DNA from: an uncultured Bacteroidota bacterium | GTDB lineage: Bacteria > Bacteroidota > Bacteroidia > Bacteroidales > UBA12077 | Assembly: GCA_913055635.1 (NCBI GenBank) | Contig: CAJXLK010000015.1 | Location: 1 to 64,000, forward strand | Reading direction: 5' to 3' | Length of the DNA stretch: 64,000 nucleotides | Shown here: positions 1 to 9,360 of the stretch, one piece after another | Layout: each line of letters opens with the position of its first letter | Position numbering within the stretch: the first letter of the stretch is position 1 | Notes under the pieces: generated by a model | What the model saw: the letters and a program-made list of their open reading frames with translations, nothing else | What the model was told of the DNA's origin: nothing | The model's database searches: none | Program-made: the position numbers and the translations under genes

Positions 1-179
1 TCACAGTGGAACAGAAGACGGTCCAACAGTGCACCGGCAAGGGTTTCATCTTCCAGGCTCTCGGCCCACTCTTTGGGTGCTTTAAAATACCGCTCAATCA
101 AGGAAAACATTTGTTTCTTTCTGGCTGTATTTTTCATAACTGCATTTTTAGCCTCGAAGCTAAAATCAGCAGCGCTCAT
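1..179 (-). CDS. partial protein, IstB-like C-terminal motif (cut by window edge)
   Basis: This minus-strand gene starts at an ATG at 179, directly after an in-frame TAA, and runs off the left edge after 59 codons. Residues 37-59 contain a tryptophan followed by an acidic stretch and ALLDRLLFHC, which resembles the end of IS21-family IstB ATPases (usually W...LxDxxxAxAxLDRLxHH). The first 35 residues (MSAADFSFEAKNAV...) do not look like IstB to me, so this may be a chimera left by an insertion sequence, or an unrelated small protein. A frameshifted relative of its first ~65 bases lies at 3571-3637. The IS assignment is inference. Confidence 0.4.
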   Translation of the reverse strand, partial: MSAADFSFEAKNAVMKNTARKKQMFSLIERYFKAPKEWAESLEDETLAGALLDRLLFHC

Positions 180-271
180 TTACAAGATGGGTTGCTCGGA
201 TGGATACTATTCAATCATTTCCCGTTATAAAAGGATCGTTCATTGTAGGTAGGGTTTCTCCCGGATCTTGT

Positions 272-279
272 TATCTTTG
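272..279 (+). promoter_or_regulatory. possible Bacteroidota -7 box TATCTTTG
   Basis: The octamer matches TAnnTTTG and lies about 150 bp upstream of the HD-domain gene. No good -33 TTTG is visible at the right spacing. The stretch after it (280-415) repeats short TTTGCA(A/G)ATC-like words several times, so the match could be part of that repetition. Confidence 0.25.
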
Positions 280-431
280 CAGATGAATATTGTTAATGGA
301 TGAAATGATCTGTTCTGTAATCGTCTTTGCAGGTGAAATGCGCTTTGCAAATCAGATGATTTGTGCAAGGACCCTCTTTTTGCAGATCCAATCATCTTTG
401 CAAATCAAGTCGAATCCAAAAATTTTGCCCT

Positions 432-989
432 ATGGACAGAGATCAGGCGGAAGAATTGCTTCACCAATACATCAAGGATGAAAAGATGCGATACCATTGC
501 TATGCCTCGGAAGCCGTTATGAGGGCTGTTGCCAGGAGGCTTGGCTGGGATGAAGAAAAATGGGCGGTTGCTGGTTTGCTTCATGATATTGATGCCGAAA
601 TCACCGAAAAGGATCCCGCCAGCCATGCCCTGGAGGCGATACCTATATTGCGCGAACAGGGCCTGGAAGAGGATGTGCTGGACGCCATCAAAATGCACAA
701 TGAAGAGGCCACCGGACAGGAACGAACCACAGAGGCTGAGCATGCCCTGGCTGCAGGGGAAACCATCACCGGTTTAATTTATGCCACGGCACTGGTCTAT
801 CCGGACAAAAAAATTGCCAGTGTTAAGCCCAAATCCATCCGCAAAAGGATGAAAGAGAAGGCTTTTGCGGCGTCAGTCAACCGCGATACCGTCCGCGAAT
901 GTGAACAAATTGGCATTCCCCTGGATGAGTTCATTGAGCTTTCCCTGAATGCCATGAAGGAAATTGACCAGAAAATTGGCCTGGGCTGA
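432..989 (+). CDS. HD/HDIG-domain metal-dependent hydrolase
   Basis: A 185-residue cytoplasmic protein of the HD phosphohydrolase superfamily. The metal-binding signature is visible: His22 (RYHCYASE), the HD pair at residues 50-51 (GLLHDIDAE), and a further His in AIKMHNEE, the arrangement of the compact HDIG proteins. These usually hydrolyse nucleotides or phosphate esters, but the substrate here is unknown. I chose the ATG at 432 because the domain begins immediately after it (MDRDQAEELL) and the possible upstream extension is made of short repeats. The gene stands alone; the next gene is on the opposite strand. Confidence 0.85.
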   Translation: MDRDQAEELLHQYIKDEKMRYHCYASEAVMRAVARRLGWDEEKWAVAGLLHDIDAEITEKDPASHALEAIPILREQGLEEDVLDAIKMHNEEATGQERTTEAEHALAAGETITGLIYATALVYPDKKIASVKPKSIRKRMKEKAFAASVNRDTVRECEQIGIPLDEFIELSLNAMKEIDQKIGLG

Positions 990-1222
990 CTGGTGGTTCA
1001 GCCTGAACCATTGCAGCCCGAATGGAGGGCACCCCCTGAGTTGATGGTTCCCCGGGGTAGCATAACTTGTGTTTTCTTCCTTGACAACTGAGGGGATTAA
1101 ACCACATGTTTACCCTGAAAAAGCGGCCGGACAGGCAACTACAGCGGATTGATCTGAAATTTATCCCATCATGACCAATCCGTATGGATTTTATTTACTG
1201 CGGTTGCCATGATTTTCCCGGA

Positions 1223-1867
1223 TTAATCTGAAACCTCTCTTACCATCATCAATCCGTCGCGCAGGGGAAGAATGATGCTTTCCAGGCGCTCATTTTCCCG
1301 GATCATGTCATTAAAGGTCTGTATTCCCCTGGTATGGAGGTCCTGGGTTTTGTCCTCCAGCACTTTGCCGTCCCAAAGGACATTATCAGCCAGGATAATG
1401 CCCCCGGGAGCAAGCAATGGCAGGGTGAGTTCCAGATACCGGGGGTATTCGCGTTTGTCGGCATCTATGTAAATCAGCTGATAGGGGCCCTCCAGTTTTG
1501 GAACCATTTCACCGGCCGGACCGATGTGCAGGTGGATATTGCCGGCCAGCCCGGAACGGTTCAGATAGTGGCGAATAAAATCTTCCAGCTCGTCATTGAT
1601 TTCAATGGTATCTAGGCTGCCCTCGGGTTGGAGCCCACGCGCCAAACAGATGGCTGAGTAACCGGTATAGGTGCCTATCTCCAGTATTTTATGGGGCGCT
1701 TTTATTTTGCTGATCATCTCCAGCATCAGGCCCTGAATGCCATCAGACAGCATCCGGGGATGCAGGACCTTCTTGTGGGTTTCCCGGTAAAGCTCGTACA
1801 ATAAGTCGTCTTTACGCCCTGCCTGGGTGAGGATATAGTTCTCAAGTTCTTCTGAAATCTCCAGCAT
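1223..1867 (-). CDS. class I SAM-dependent O-methyltransferase
   Basis: A 214-residue soluble methyltransferase of the catechol-O-methyltransferase-like family (Methyltransf_3). The SAM-binding motif I is EIGTYTGYSA, followed by an acidic ribose-binding region (TIEIND), the metal-site motif IDADKREY and ADNVLWDG. These are the hallmarks of small, divalent-cation-dependent O-methyltransferases, which in bacteria act on small phenolics or on tRNA 5-hydroxyuridine (TrmR). The exact substrate is not readable. It is separate from the M16 peptidase gene upstream on the same strand by about 140 bp, so cotranscription is possible. Confidence 0.88.
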   Translation of the reverse strand: MLEISEELENYILTQAGRKDDLLYELYRETHKKVLHPRMLSDGIQGLMLEMISKIKAPHKILEIGTYTGYSAICLARGLQPEGSLDTIEINDELEDFIRHYLNRSGLAGNIHLHIGPAGEMVPKLEGPYQLIYIDADKREYPRYLELTLPLLAPGGIILADNVLWDGKVLEDKTQDLHTRGIQTFNDMIRENERLESIILPLRDGLMMVREVSD

Positions 1868-2011
1868 AGGGATTGCCTTATATTTTTGTTTAAAGCATTG
1901 GTGTCAGCTTTGATGGTATTTGTTTGCTCCAGGGGTTTGCAGCTGCGGACCCGTTAATTGGGGCCCGATGCTGAATAAACCGGGCATTTCCTGTTACAGA
2001 TTTATGTTAGG

Positions 2012-3232
2012 TCATTCGTAGACCAATGTGGTTAGCTGGTTGGGGTCCAAAACCTCCCGGGCCGTGTCTTGGAGTTCTTCAGCGGTTATTTGCTCGATTT
2101 TTTGGCCCACTTCCTGGAGGCTGTCTACTTTGTTGAGCATCAAATAGCTTTTGCCGTTGGCGATCATCCGCATGGAAGGGTTTTCACTGCTGATGGCCAG
2201 TTGTCCAAAGAGTTGACGTTTGGCTTTGCGCAGTTGCATTTTGCCCAGGGGTGTGGTACGGAGCCTTTCAAATTCTTTGGTGATCTGCTCGAGGGTTTTC
2301 TTTAGCCGTGTTTTATCGGTGCCGAAGTACAGGGTGAAAAGCCCGATGTCGGAGAAGGGGGTATAGGAGGACTCTATGTTGTAGACATATCCCAGTTTTT
2401 CGCGCAACAGCATGTTGAGCCGGGAATTCAGCCCGGGACCGGCGATTAGGTTTTCCAGCAGGGCCATGGTGATGCGGCTGGGATGATACAGGTCGTAGCT
2501 TACATTGCCAATAATACAATGGGCTTGGTTGGTCTGGCGCTCGAGTGTCTTATTTTGGGGGGTATAGCCTGCGTACCCGATACGGGGTCGGGGAGAGGTG
2601 GCGGGGGGTACCGGACCAAAATGTTTTTCCACCAGGCGAACCAGTTTTTCAAAATCAATGTTCCCGATCGAAGAGATCACCATTTCACCGGGTAAATAAT
2701 TGCGCTGGACAAAATGCTCGATGTCCCTGCGATTATACCGGTTAAGCAATTCGGGGGTGCCCAGGATATTGCGGCCCAGGGGTTGATCCTGAAAGACCAG
2801 TTCCTCAAAGTCATCGTAAATGGCTTCGCCCGGGTTGTCCTTGTAAAAATTGATCTCATCGATGATCACATCTTTCTCACGGGTCATTTCTTGGCCGGGA
2901 AAAACCGAATTGAAGGTGATGTCAGAGAGCAACTCCAGGGACCGTTCATAGTCTTTATTAAGGAAAGAGGTGTGGATGCAGGTTTCCTCTTTGCTGGTAT
3001 AGGCATTGATCTCGCCCCCCACATCGTCCATGCGGCTGAGGATATGAAATGCCCTGCGTTTGCGGGTGCCCTTGAAGATCAAATGCTCTACAAAGTGGGC
3101 AATGCCCTGTTCGTGGCTTTGTTCATCCCTTGAACCTGCATTGATGATCAGTCCGCAGTGGGCCACTTCAGAAGAGTTGGGCGCATGGATGATGCGCAGT
3201 CCATTGCTCAGTTGATGGGTATAATATTGCAT
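2012..3232 (-). CDS. M16 family zinc peptidase (pitrilysin/processing peptidase-like)
   Basis: A 406-residue single-unit M16B metallopeptidase. The inverted zinc motif HFVEH (HxxEH) lies near residue 50, with the downstream glutamate in the REKDVIIDEIN region, and the protein has the two-lobed family layout. M16B enzymes act on peptides or imported proteins; no signal peptide is visible, so it is probably cytoplasmic. I start it at the ATG at 3232 (MQYYTHQLSNGLRI), which matches the usual family beginning; the earlier start at 3271 would lie upstream of the likely promoter box at 3254-3261. Confidence 0.88.
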   Translation of the reverse strand: MQYYTHQLSNGLRIIHAPNSSEVAHCGLIINAGSRDEQSHEQGIAHFVEHLIFKGTRKRRAFHILSRMDDVGGEINAYTSKEETCIHTSFLNKDYERSLELLSDITFNSVFPGQEMTREKDVIIDEINFYKDNPGEAIYDDFEELVFQDQPLGRNILGTPELLNRYNRRDIEHFVQRNYLPGEMVISSIGNIDFEKLVRLVEKHFGPVPPATSPRPRIGYAGYTPQNKTLERQTNQAHCIIGNVSYDLYHPSRITMALLENLIAGPGLNSRLNMLLREKLGYVYNIESSYTPFSDIGLFTLYFGTDKTRLKKTLEQITKEFERLRTTPLGKMQLRKAKRQLFGQLAISSENPSMRMIANGKSYLMLNKVDSLQEVGQKIEQITAEELQDTAREVLDPNQLTTLVYE

Positions 3233-3253
3233 CGTTTGGCTTTTATCTGCCCG

Positions 3254-3261
3254 CAAAATTA
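3254..3261 (-). promoter_or_regulatory. possible -7 box for the M16 peptidase gene
   Basis: On the minus strand this reads TAATTTTG, matching TAnnTTTG, about 20 bp before the chosen start codon. No clear -33 element. It supports the shorter start at 3232. Confidence 0.35.
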
Positions 3262-3367
3262 CAAAATACAACGTTCCCGCGGTAACTATTATTTTGATAT
3301 CTATGGCCTTGTCCGGGCTTTCTCTATTTTTTTAGCCCGCTTGATGATAAAAAAAGCCTTCAAAAAT

Positions 3368-3397
3368 TTTGCAAAAAAATATTTTTACGTAGTTTTG
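3368..3397 (+). promoter_or_regulatory. Bacteroidota-type promoter of tRNA-Phe
   Basis: A TTTG at 3368-3371 and TAGTTTTG at 3390-3397 are separated by 18 bp, fitting the Bacteroidota primary-sigma consensus TTTG-N17-23-TAnnTTTG. The tRNA begins 22 bp after the -7 box. Confidence 0.8.
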
Positions 3398-3418
3398 CAA
3401 TCGCTTTACAAGACAACG

Positions 3419-3491
<73 letters not shown>

Positions 3492-3495
3492 CCCG

Positions 3496-3521
3496 CCCCG
3501 CCCGAAAAGGCGGGGTTTTTT
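3496..3521 (+). terminator. intrinsic terminator after tRNA-Phe
   Basis: A seven-pair stem CCCCGCC/GGCGGGG with a CGAAAA loop is followed by six T residues, starting five bases after the tRNA. Confidence 0.85.
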
Positions 3522-4754
3522 ATGGTTACACCGCTGTTCCAGCCTTATTGAACCACTTTTAAATGATTCATCCTTTAGGCGGTATCTTTCATAACCGCAT
3601 TTTTAGCCTTGAAGCTTAAATCGACGGCGCTTCATTAAAAGGTGGTAGGGCGCGGATGGAGACTTTTATTTTTTCCAACTGGTGAAAACCGATGCTACAA
3701 ATTGGCGGTTCAAAGTGATTATTCACATTCCATCTAAGTATGTCTTTTTGCCATTGATGCAATCAGCAAAAAACTCGTTGGTAAGCCATATTTTGAATGC
3801 ATTCAACGTTATCATCCAACCCGTTTGCGTTGTATTATAGAGCTATATCCACCATCAGTCGGTCATTTCGCTGGCCTGGATCTGTTTATTTTTTAGCTTG
3901 CCGCCTCTTATATATAGAGATGGCCCTGGAGTGCTTCCTGTAGCAACGGGTGAAGCTGGCCGGTCATAGCCAAATTGGAGTACTGATAATTAGTTTTTTA
4001 TATGATAAGGGGGGTTCGCTAAACCAACTTGTCATCTGGTTCAATAGAATGCGATAGCAAGGGGTCAATAAAAAAAATCGTTTTTTGCGGGTTTGTCGCC
4101 TAAAATTTGACATTCAGTATATTCAGTTAATGATCCGGCATTGGATTGGGAATTCGCCACATGGTTATATTTTGAATTTTCGCTCAGGTATATTAATATT
4201 GTGCTCCGCTAACAAATATAGCCGTTGTGATGCAACTTATTTGGATTTTCCGCTCTCACAGTATCAACAACTGCATTCTTTAAACCATTTTGGAAAGGGG
4301 GATTATGTATAAGTATCTGTATGGCAGATTGTTATTTTTATGTATGAGGTTAAATGAATGCCCCTGGTTTTTCGAAAACGTTTGAATGGGTAGGGCCAAA
4401 AAAATCGTTTCTTTCTGATGCAACCTTTTGAACATTGATGGAATGATTTTGTTATTCGTATTTTGAATGGCCTCTGGATAATGATTGTGGAATTAAAAGA
4501 GGCGCTCAAATATAGTTGTTGGGAAATATTCTATAGAATAAAAAGCACCTTCCTTATTCAAAGGAACAGGACGATTATTCTTGTTTTAAATCCATGTTGC
4601 CGGATGTTTAAGAGTTGTAATGAGGAAGTTCCCAAGGGTTAGAGCGTCGAAAGAATCATTTACAAGAAATTGTTGATCAGGTCATTATTTTTACGTACTT
4701 TTACAGGTTCACACAGATTTAATCTCAAAAATATCGTACACGAAAAATTTTTTT
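3522..4754. other. gene-poor AT-rich interval
   Basis: About 1.2 kb without a convincing gene. It holds one pseudogene scrap near its left end (3571-3637) and otherwise only short open frames lacking recognisable motifs or Bacteroidota-like codon use. It is more AT-rich than the flanking genes and could be decayed mobile DNA, but I see no transposase motif or terminal inverted repeats. Confidence 0.5.
3571..3637 (-). pseudogene. frameshifted copy of the start of the gene at the left edge
   Basis: Reading leftwards from an ATG at about 3637, the sequence aligns base by base with the first ~65 bases of the minus-strand gene at 1-179, sharing for example GGCTAAAAATGC and GTTATGAAA. A one-base insertion puts it out of frame after the start (stop after ten codons), and later in-frame codons are also stops. 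Similarity also continues upstream of the ATG (3638-3660 with 180-203). It is therefore a decayed second copy. Confidence 0.5.
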
Positions 4755-4762
4755 TAGCTTTG
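4755..4762 (+). promoter_or_regulatory. probable -7 box for the outer-membrane protein gene
   Basis: TAGCTTTG matches TAnnTTTG and lies about 50 bp before the start codon of the outer-membrane protein. The -33 region is AT-rich without a clean TTTG. Confidence 0.5.
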
Positions 4763-4813
4763 CGCTTGTTTTGATGAAAACGGCATTAATTTCTAACCAA
4801 AAAAATAATGTTT

Positions 4814-6061
4814 ATGAGGACAAAAAAGCTATTTACCAGTGTGTTAATTGCAGTAACTGCCTTGTTCTTTGCTGTACCTACTACCCAGGCACAGGAAGAT
4901 GAGGATGAAGGTTTCACCATTGGTGGAGCTGTCAGGTACAATTTTATTTCTACCAGCTACAACAACACCAAGAGCAATCCCGCCTTAACCTGGGATACCT
5001 GGAGGTTGAATGTAGATGGGTCCATGGGCGGTATTGACATGAGTTTCGAGTACCGTTTTTATCCTACTTTTGGTAGCCACTTTATCCATCACGGATTTTT
5101 AGGCTATGAATTTTCGGATGATCTGTACATGGAACTGGGTGTTACTCAGGTACCTTTTGGAATAACGACCTGGGCTTCGCACTCATGGTGGTTCCAGGGT
5201 GCTTATTATGTAGGACTGGAAGACGACTATGACATTGGTGTGAACTTCGATTATACACCCAGTGATAAGCTGAAGCTTTCGCTTTCCTATTTCCGTCAGC
5301 AGGAGCCTGAAGGACCCCAATTTGGTGGTGAAGTGACCTTTGGCGGTTCCGGTTCCGGCCGTTATTCCTATGACATTGTTCCCGGCCAGGGCGGCTATTG
5401 GGAAGGCGGACAATTTGTAGAAGAGCAGGCTACTTTGAGCGAGCTCAACCAGTTCAACGCCCGCCTGGCCTATGACATCGCCGACGGATGGGAAATTGGT
5501 GCTTCCGCTCAGATTGGCGGCATCTACAACCAGGTTCGAGATGAGATCGAAACATCCACGGCTTTTGCCGGCCACGTCGTTGGTAATTTCGGCAACTTCA
5601 ACCTGAAAGCCGAATACATCAACTATGACTACAATGCCAAAGGCGACAATGGCAATGACCTGGACGTAGTTCAGATGGGCGCTTATGGTTATGAATACTG
5701 GGGCGCTTCCGATGCAGCTCCCGGTGAAGCAGGCTATTATTCGGGCGGTGTAGCTGCTGAAGCCAGCCTTTATGTGGTAGGTCTTGCTTACACCATTCCT
5801 GTTGACTGGGGCCCGATCTCAAGCATTCAGCCCTACATCGACTACACCATGATCGATAAGGCCAATGAGAACTTTTATGACACCCAGCACCTGATTCCCG
5901 GTATGCTGATCTCGGCTGGTCCGGTCTACACTTACGTAGACTACGCCATGGGTAAAAACCAACCCTGGCTGACCGGCTCCTTCGGTAAAGGCCTTGGCAC
6001 AGGTGTTGAAGATCCCGATTGGAACAAACGTTTCAACATCAACATTGGTTATTACTTCTAA
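4814..6061 (+). CDS. outer-membrane beta-barrel porin-like protein
   Basis: A protein of about 415 residues with a signal peptide (MRTKKLFTSVLIAVTALFF, cleavage near TTQAQ) followed by alternating aromatic/polar beta-strand sequence to a final aromatic residue (NINIGYYF), as in Gram-negative barrels. The layout resembles the OprP/OprO-like porins of Bacteroidota. An ATG six bases upstream (4808) is equally possible as start. It precedes the glycine betaine transporter genes but has its own promoter-like box and a strong terminator, so it is a neighbour rather than clearly part of that operon. A role in osmolyte entry across the outer membrane is only inference. Confidence 0.8.
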   Translation: MRTKKLFTSVLIAVTALFFAVPTTQAQEDEDEGFTIGGAVRYNFISTSYNNTKSNPALTWDTWRLNVDGSMGGIDMSFEYRFYPTFGSHFIHHGFLGYEFSDDLYMELGVTQVPFGITTWASHSWWFQGAYYVGLEDDYDIGVNFDYTPSDKLKLSLSYFRQQEPEGPQFGGEVTFGGSGSGRYSYDIVPGQGGYWEGGQFVEEQATLSELNQFNARLAYDIADGWEIGASAQIGGIYNQVRDEIETSTAFAGHVVGNFGNFNLKAEYINYDYNAKGDNGNDLDVVQMGAYGYEYWGASDAAPGEAGYYSGGVAAEASLYVVGLAYTIPVDWGPISSIQPYIDYTMIDKANENFYDTQHLIPGMLISAGPVYTYVDYAMGKNQPWLTGSFGKGLGTGVEDPDWNKRFNINIGYYF

Positions 6062-6084
6062 GATTGATTTAATGAATTGATATT

Positions 6085-6123
6085 AAGCTCCTTGTCCCGC
6101 CCTCTGCGGGAGAGGAGCTTTTT
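6085..6123 (+). terminator. intrinsic terminator after porin-like gene
   Basis: AAGCTCCT pairs with AGGAGCTT, with an inner CCCGC/GCGGG stem, and the hairpin runs into TTT. It separates the barrel-protein gene from the transporter operon. Confidence 0.75.
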
Positions 6124-6183
6124 GAGTATCGGTTCCCTCGAAGATTTAACCAGCCAGATTTTTTAATTATAATTTTTTTTCCA

Positions 6184-6191
6184 TATTTTTG
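6184..6191 (+). promoter_or_regulatory. probable -7 box for the betaine transporter operon
   Basis: TATTTTTG fits TAnnTTTG and lies 28 bp before the ATP-binding subunit gene, after a T-rich tract. No clear -33 TTTG. Confidence 0.45.
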
Positions 6192-6219
6192 AGTATCGAT
6201 GTTACATTAAACAAGCCTT

Positions 6220-7455
6220 ATGAGTAAAATTCAAGTTGAAGATCTCAGTGTCATATTTGGCAGGAGAACAAAAGAGGCGCAGGAACTGCAGAAAGCGGGC
6301 AGAAGTAAGGTGGAGATACTGAACCAGACAGGCTGTACGGTTGGTGTGAGCAAAGCCAGTATGGACATTCAGGAAGGTGAAGTTTTTGTGGTGATGGGTC
6401 TCTCCGGCAGCGGGAAGTCGACCCTTTTGCGTTGTTTTAATCGGCTCATCGAGCCCACCGACGGAACTGTTAAGGTGGATGGCAATGATATCCTTCAGAT
6501 CAATGAACATGCCCTGCGGGAATTTCGTCGCACCAAGATGACGATGGTTTTCCAGCATTTTGGCCTGTTGCCCCACCGCACGGTCAGTTCCAATGTGGCT
6601 TTTGGTCTGGAAATTCAGGGTGTAGACGAAGACACCCGTTTAAAGAAGGCCTACGAAGTCATCAAAACCGTTGGTCTGGAAGGTTACGAAGAAAAGATGA
6701 CCGGCCAGTTAAGTGGGGGCATGCAGCAGCGTGTTGGCCTGGCCCGTGCTTTGGCTACCGATCCCGAAATTTTGCTGATGGACGAGGCCTTTAGTGCCCT
6801 CGACCCGTTGATCCGTACCCAGATGCAGGAAGAATTGCTGCAACTGCAGGAAAAAGTACATAAAACCATCCTTTTTATTACCCACGACCTGGACGAAGCC
6901 CTGAAGCTGGGCGATCGCATCGCCATTATGAAAGACGGGCTCATCGTTCAGACCGGAACACCCGAGGAAATTCTGACCAATCCCGCCGACGATTACGTGC
7001 GGGCCTTTGTTGAAAATGTGGACCGCGGTGGTATTGTCACGGCTGGATCCGTGATGTTTAAAAATCCCAATGCCGTGCGCATTAAACAAGACGGGCCCCG
7101 CGCCGCTCTGCGAAAAATGTCGAAAGGTGGGGTTACTTCCATGCCGGTGGTTGGAGAAAACGGGACATTCATCGGATTTGTCAAAGATACCGACATGAAG
7201 GAAATGGAAGATAAAGGATTACGCGATATAGAGCAATATATGTATACCAAGGAACAGGTTACCGCTGTGAAAGCCGATACACCTGTCGCTGATCTGCTTC
7301 CCCTCTTCCTCGATACCGATCTGAACCTTGCGGTGGTCGATGACGACCGCAAACTTGTCGGGGTGGTGGTCCACTCCTCGGTCATTGCCGAGATGATCGG
7401 TAAAGAAAGATCAGAAGTCAAACAAATCAGAGATGAAGGAGGAATTGATTTATGA
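6220..7455 (+). CDS. proV: glycine betaine/proline ABC transporter, ATP-binding subunit
   Basis: A 411-residue ATPase that powers import of glycine betaine or related osmoprotectants. Walker A is GLSGSGKST (60-68), the Q-loop MVFQHFGLLPHR (about 109-120), the ABC signature LSGGMQQ (164-170), Walker B ILLMDEAF (184-191) and the switch His222. Residues ~280-400 form a tandem CBS domain pair, which in OpuA-type transporters senses ionic strength. The long N-terminal lead before Walker A, with EAQELQKAG, is characteristic of ProV/OpuAA. Its stop overlaps the permease start (ATGA), so the two are translationally coupled. Confidence 0.95.
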   Translation: MSKIQVEDLSVIFGRRTKEAQELQKAGRSKVEILNQTGCTVGVSKASMDIQEGEVFVVMGLSGSGKSTLLRCFNRLIEPTDGTVKVDGNDILQINEHALREFRRTKMTMVFQHFGLLPHRTVSSNVAFGLEIQGVDEDTRLKKAYEVIKTVGLEGYEEKMTGQLSGGMQQRVGLARALATDPEILLMDEAFSALDPLIRTQMQEELLQLQEKVHKTILFITHDLDEALKLGDRIAIMKDGLIVQTGTPEEILTNPADDYVRAFVENVDRGGIVTAGSVMFKNPNAVRIKQDGPRAALRKMSKGGVTSMPVVGENGTFIGFVKDTDMKEMEDKGLRDIEQYMYTKEQVTAVKADTPVADLLPLFLDTDLNLAVVDDDRKLVGVVVHSSVIAEMIGKERSEVKQIRDEGGIDL

Positions 7456-8336
7456 TTGATATACCTATTGGTGATTGGGTGGAACAAGCCGTCCAGTGGC
7501 TTTCCGCCAATGCTTCGGGATTCTTTAACGGCATTACTGCAGGGATCGATTTTCTGGTCGAAGGCCTGCAGTCCATCTTAATGTATCCCAATGATTATCT
7601 GACCATTGTTCTTTTGGCCCTGATTGCTTATTTGATGAGCAGCAAAGGCTATAAGTTCTTCACCAGAAGTGCCTGGAAAAAAGGATGGGGCATTACCGTG
7701 TTTACCATTTTGGGCTTGTTGTTGTTGAAATTAATGGGTTACTGGGAAGAGACCGTCTCGACCATTGCCTTGATTTTGGTTTCAGCCTTGATTGCCCTGG
7801 TCATTGGCATCCCCTTGGGCGTATGGGCCTCGCGGAATGATGCCCTCGACCAGATTATACGGCCCGTACTCGACTTCATGCAGACCCTGCCGCCATTTGT
7901 CTACCTGATCCCTGCCATCATTTTCTTTAGTGTAGGGAACGTACCCGGGGTGGTGGCCACCATCATTTTCTCCCTGCCCCCGGCCGTGCGCCTGACCAAC
8001 CTGGGGATTCGCAATGTCCAGCAGGATGTGGTGGAGGCTTCCAAAGCCTTTGGAGCGACCAAACGCCAGTTGCTCTTTAAAGTACAAATTCCCCTGGCCA
8101 AATCTACCATCATGCAAGGTGTCAATCAGGTGATCATGCTGGCCCTCTCGATGGTTGTTATTGCTTCAATGGTTGGTGCCGGTGGCCTCGGACAGGCCGT
8201 GTATAAAGGCATCCTGAAAGCAGATATGGCCCTTGGTTTTGAAGCCGGCCTGGGTATCGTGATCCTGGCCATCTTCCTGGACCGCGTCACCCAAACCCTC
8301 GGCGTTTCCAGAAAACAAATCCGGGATGAAGACTAA
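7452..8336 (+). CDS. proW: glycine betaine ABC transporter permease
   Basis: A 294-residue inner-membrane protein of the ProW/OpuAB permease family. After an amphipathic N-terminal segment there are about six hydrophobic spans. The EAA-type coupling loop that contacts the ATPase is visible as VVEASKAFGATKRQLLFKVQIPLA, here in two parts around residue 200, and the family segment LPPFVYLIPAIIFF is present. It overlaps proV by four bases and is followed 62 bp later by the binding-protein gene, giving the order ATPase-permease-binding protein. Confidence 0.95.
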   Translation: MIDIPIGDWVEQAVQWLSANASGFFNGITAGIDFLVEGLQSILMYPNDYLTIVLLALIAYLMSSKGYKFFTRSAWKKGWGITVFTILGLLLLKLMGYWEETVSTIALILVSALIALVIGIPLGVWASRNDALDQIIRPVLDFMQTLPPFVYLIPAIIFFSVGNVPGVVATIIFSLPPAVRLTNLGIRNVQQDVVEASKAFGATKRQLLFKVQIPLAKSTIMQGVNQVIMLALSMVVIASMVGAGGLGQAVYKGILKADMALGFEAGLGIVILAIFLDRVTQTLGVSRKQIRDED

Positions 8337-8398
8337 TTCAGACAACCCATTTAAAAATAAACGCTTTATTGATTAACCAAAAAAAGGAGAAGTTGACT

Positions 8399-9316
8399 AT
8401 GCAAAAATTCAAATTTAATGCTAAAACCATTTTCGCAGTCCTGATGGCTGCTGCGGTATTCAGTTTCTCTTCCTGTAAACAAGGTGGCCAGAAGGAAGGC
8501 GCCCAGGAAGGTGAAGCAGGCACCAAAGCCAAGAAATCAGAACAGGTTCAGATCCTTTATCCCAACTGGGCAGAAGGCATTGCCTTTACCAATCTGGCAA
8601 AAGCCGCCCTCGAGGACAAAGGTTATGACATCAAGATTACCCCCCTTGAGCCGGGCCCGATCTACGCTACCCTGGCCAAAGGCGATGCCGACCTGATGCT
8701 CGACGCTTGGTTGCCCCACACCCACGCAGACTATTGGGATAAGTACGGGGATCAGATCAACAAAATTGGTGAGTCATTCAGTGGCGGTACAACCGGACTG
8801 GTTGTTCCTCAGTATGTGGATGTCAATTCCATTACTGAATTGAACGACAATGTAGACAAGTTTGATGGTAAGATCATTGGTATTGGAAGTGGAGCTGGCA
8901 TTCACCGAAATACTGAAAAAGCCATTAAAGAGTATAACCTCGATTACAAACAGGTTACCTCCAGTGGCTCAGCTATGATGGCCAGCCTCAAGCGTGCCTA
9001 TGACAAGAAGGAGCCCATCATCATTACCGGATGGAAACCTCATTTCATGTGGGCCGACTATGATCTGAAATACCTGAAGGATCCCAAAGAGGTTTATCCC
9101 AAAGATGTTTGCGCCATTGTTACACGGAAAGGATTCAAGGAAGATCATCCTACCGTACATGAGTTCTTCACCAAATTCAACCTCAAAGAAACAGAACTCT
9201 ATAACCTGATGGATGCCATTGAAAAAGGCGACGATGAACTGGATGCCGCCAAGAAATGGTATCAGGATCACAAGGTTATGGTTGAAAGCTGGATGCCTGA
9301 AGCTATGAAGAAGTAA
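8399..9316 (+). CDS. proX: glycine betaine-binding lipoprotein
   Basis: A 305-residue substrate-binding lipoprotein (OpuAC/ProX family). The start at 8399 is preceded by a good ribosome-binding sequence (AAGGAGAAG). The signal peptide ends in the lipobox FSFSSC, after which the mature protein begins CKQGG. Family features include YPNWAEGIAFTNLAKAALEDKG, the DLMLDAWLPHTH segment and ITGWKPHFMWADYDL with the aromatic residues that form the betaine cage. It would present the substrate to the ProW/ProV pair from the outer face of the inner membrane. Confidence 0.95.
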   Translation: MQKFKFNAKTIFAVLMAAAVFSFSSCKQGGQKEGAQEGEAGTKAKKSEQVQILYPNWAEGIAFTNLAKAALEDKGYDIKITPLEPGPIYATLAKGDADLMLDAWLPHTHADYWDKYGDQINKIGESFSGGTTGLVVPQYVDVNSITELNDNVDKFDGKIIGIGSGAGIHRNTEKAIKEYNLDYKQVTSSGSAMMASLKRAYDKKEPIIITGWKPHFMWADYDLKYLKDPKEVYPKDVCAIVTRKGFKEDHPTVHEFFTKFNLKETELYNLMDAIEKGDDELDAAKKWYQDHKVMVESWMPEAMKK

Positions 9317-9360
9317 TCCGGCTCGGATGAAGACTTAAGATTCTGAACTACTTTTTATTA

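Noticed and set aside
4200..4230. Integron attC-like site
   Set aside because: The words GCTAAC and GTTGTG occur near each other, but they do not match the RYYYAAC/GTTRRRY core sites and no integrase or cassette genes are visible.
4085..4509. Two short open frames in the AT-rich interval
   Set aside because: They lack ribosome-binding sites and recognisable motifs, and their composition is that of AT-rich non-coding DNA.
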